From the NCBI GenBank assembly GCA_023460615.1, contig JAEWPL010000051.1, positions 1 to 7,633 of the forward strand: a DNA stretch of 7,633 nt, given 5' to 3'. The notes beneath the pieces were generated by a model. The model searched no databases. It saw only the letters and a list, made by a program, of their open reading frames with translations, and was not told the DNA's origin. Below, one piece after another: positions 6,964-7,633 of this stretch. The position numbers were made by a program, and so were the translations under genes. The stretch is from Pseudomonadota bacterium (GTDB taxonomy: Bacteria > Pseudomonadota > Gammaproteobacteria > Enterobacterales > Succinivibrionaceae). How positions within the stretch are numbered: the stretch's first letter is position 1; each line of letters begins with the position of its first letter.

Positions 6964-6993
6964 TTAAGGTGGTAAAAATTTCGCCTTTATAAT
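6964..6993 (+). promoter_or_regulatory. Candidate promoter of the broken PD-(D/E)XK gene
   Basis: TATAAT is at 6988-6993, with a weak -35 TTAAGG (6964-6969, 3 of 6 matches) 18 bases upstream. The start would be near 7000, about 30 nt before the ATG at 7031. CCAC (6955-6958) and GTGG (6969-6972) flank TTAACTTAAG and make an imperfect dyad over the -35 region, possibly an operator. Confidence 0.45.
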
Positions 6994-7020
6994 ACCTCAA
7001 CCAAAATTTTCACTAACTAT

Positions 7021-7025
7021 AGAGG
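7021..7025 (+). promoter_or_regulatory. Strong Shine-Dalgarno for the truncated gene
   Basis: AGAGG lies 5 bases before the ATG at 7031. It is the best ribosome binding site in the window and argues that the short reading frame begins as a real gene. Confidence 0.6.
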
Positions 7026-7030
7026 TAATA

Positions 7031-7159
7031 ATGTCGATAAAACTTCCAAGCTACTTTAGGATCACGTCAGATTCTGTGTTCAAGTTTGTATTTAAGCGTA
7101 AGCAATACGCTAAACACTTAATTGAAAAAATTCTTGGTCAAACAATTCGTTCTATATGA
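7031..7159 (+). pseudogene. N-terminal remnant of a PD-(D/E)XK (Rpn-like) transposase/nuclease gene
   Basis: The frame has 42 codons and stops at TGA 7157-7159. Its text, YFRITSDSVFKFVFKRKQ (8-25) followed by HLIEKILGQTIRSI (29-42), resembles the N-terminus of PD-(D/E)XK nuclease 'putative transposase' proteins (TIGR01784/Rpn type). These open with a D-x-x-FK-x-VF motif and a helix rich in L-I-x-x-I-L. Family members are usually some 250-320 residues, so nearly all of the gene, including the nuclease motif, is missing. No continuation is seen in any plus-strand frame up to the window end. Promoter and Shine-Dalgarno are intact, so the break is probably a deletion or insertion near 7155. The family call rests on pattern memory of a short stretch. 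Confidence 0.55.
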
Positions 7160-7287
7160 TGACCGGGAGTATGTCAAGCGCACTTTGCAAATATTTTAAA
7201 CTTTTTTGTAAAGTTAATCTATCCTTTTATCTTTCTGATATTTAAGCACTTTTCTTTAATTTGATAGCCTATTTTTTGGCAATAAAA

Positions 7288-7315
7288 ATTTAGTGGAACT
7301 AAATCCACATTTTTT
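7288..7315 (+). terminator. Possible weak terminator hairpin
   Basis: ATTTAGT-GGA-ACTAAAT (7288-7304) is a perfect 7-bp stem with a 3-nt loop. An overlapping alternative, GTGGA (7293-7297) with TCCAC (7304-7308), abuts A and then six T (7310-7315). The alternative has terminator form but only a 5-bp stem. It could stop transcription leaving the broken gene. Confidence 0.3.
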
Positions 7316-7320
7316 CTAAG

Positions 7321-7345
7321 AGACTTTTATAGACAATAAGAGTCT
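7321..7345. repeat. Inverted repeat, 9-bp stem
   Basis: AGACTTTTA (7321-7329) pairs with TAAGAGTCT (7337-7345) over nine positions, one of them G-T, around a 7-nt loop. No T-tract follows on the plus strand, so a terminator role is unlikely. Confidence 0.4.
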
Positions 7346-7383
7346 AAGCTAATTCTATAAACTGATTCCTAAATTCTTAGCTT
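7346..7383. repeat. Inverted repeat, 7-bp arms
   Basis: AAGCTAA (7346-7352) and TTAGCTT (7377-7383) are perfect inverted copies 24 bases apart. The left arm begins on the base after the preceding stem ends, so the two could stack in an RNA. In AT-rich sequence a 7-bp match at this distance may be chance. Confidence 0.3.
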
Positions 7384-7633
7384 GTTTACGACCATTGAGC
7401 TTGGGGACTTGTTTCAGTGTTTGCGATAACTTACTTATCAAAGGTTCTATGATCATGAGTCAGTTTAAAACTGCTACTGCTCTATCTTGAGCTCAATATT
7501 CCCGAAAAAGACAATCCCAGCGCGAAATTCAACTTAAAGATTCGAAATCTAGTACATACAAAGCGTCTTGGGCATAATAAGAGTTAAAGTGCAAACTTAA
7601 CTTGTAAACTTACTATTGGTTGTTGTTTTTACA

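Larger units (their letters stand above)
7160..7633. other. Gene-less AT-rich segment with repeated stem-loops
   Basis: No reading frame here has both a start, a ribosome binding site and a credible length. The longest open stretches are 42 codons without a start (plus, 7459-7587) and 33 codons from an ATG with no ribosome binding site (minus, 7456-7355). Three adjacent inverted repeats lie at 7288-7383, listed separately. The left part, just after the broken gene, contains the less AT-rich tract 7160-7186, which differs from the surrounding spacer. The segment could be a decayed mobile element or a non-coding RNA region; nothing identifies it. Confidence 0.5.

Noticed and set aside
7355..7456. 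Minus-strand 33-codon frame (MIIEPLISKLSQ...), faintly like a transposase N-terminus
   Set aside because: No Shine-Dalgarno, too short, and the resemblance is only a general K/L/P pattern; it also covers one of the inverted repeats.
7459..7587. Plus-strand 42-codon open stretch with protein-like composition
   Set aside because: No start codon of the usual kind at its head and stops just before it in the same frame; no family recognised.
7180..7592. GCACTTT (7180-7186) and AAAGTGC (7586-7592) as possible inverted ends of an insertion sequence
   Set aside because: Only 7 bp match, the flanks diverge, there is no target duplication I can see, and no transposase lies between.
1..7633. tRNA or rRNA genes, CRISPR arrays, phage attachment sites
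   Set aside because: I looked for cloverleaf-like, regularly spaced repeat and long direct-repeat patterns on both strands and saw none.

Overview
The window reads as AT-rich chromosomal DNA of a gammaproteobacterium. Valyl-tRNA synthetase, thymidylate kinase and the lytic transglycosylase MltG all follow the Escherichia coli versions closely, motif by motif. A low-GC, host-associated member of Succinivibrionaceae/Aeromonadales would fit the base composition and the remnant of a PD-(D/E)XK 'transposase' gene. That placement is an inference from memory, not something the sequence proves.

Left part, minus strand (1-3343): three genes point left, in transcription order. The first encodes a two-TM protein with a CHASE-type outer domain and a degenerate GGDEF domain (3343-1919). 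Next is mltG, the endolytic murein transglycosylase (1846-584). Last is tmk, thymidylate kinase (from 520, running off the left edge). mltG-tmk is the conserved gammaproteobacterial pair, normally pabC-mltG-tmk-holB. Here the sensor-like gene sits where pabC usually lies. No strong terminator separates the three. Gaps of 72 and 63 bp each hold a consensus -10 box, so the group is probably an operon with internal promoters.

Divergent intergenic region (3344-3538): it holds the back-to-back promoters of the sensor gene and valS, and a near-consensus CRP-type dyad. The dyad lies at about -42 from the predicted sensor-gene start, the class II activation position, and overlaps the predicted valS promoter.

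Middle (3539-6409, plus strand): a full-length valS encoding a highly conserved ValRS. It is followed at once by a strong intrinsic terminator (6430-6462). A perfect TATAAT overlaps the left arm of that terminator and could start transcription of the next gene, a small secreted protein of unknown function (6472-6852).

Right end (6853-7633): an AT-rich spacer with a promoter and a good Shine-Dalgarno leads into only 42 codons that resemble the N-terminus of a PD-(D/E)XK (Rpn/TIGR01784-like) protein. That similarity is lost at about 7155, so this looks like a broken mobile-type gene. The remaining 474 bases carry no convincing gene, but contain three consecutive inverted repeats (7288-7383), one with a terminator-like T-tract.

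I see no complete new defence or mobile system here. The points most worth following are the sensor with the altered GGDEF signature upstream of mltG-tmk, the CRP-like site, the promoter/terminator overlap, and the structured gene-less right end.
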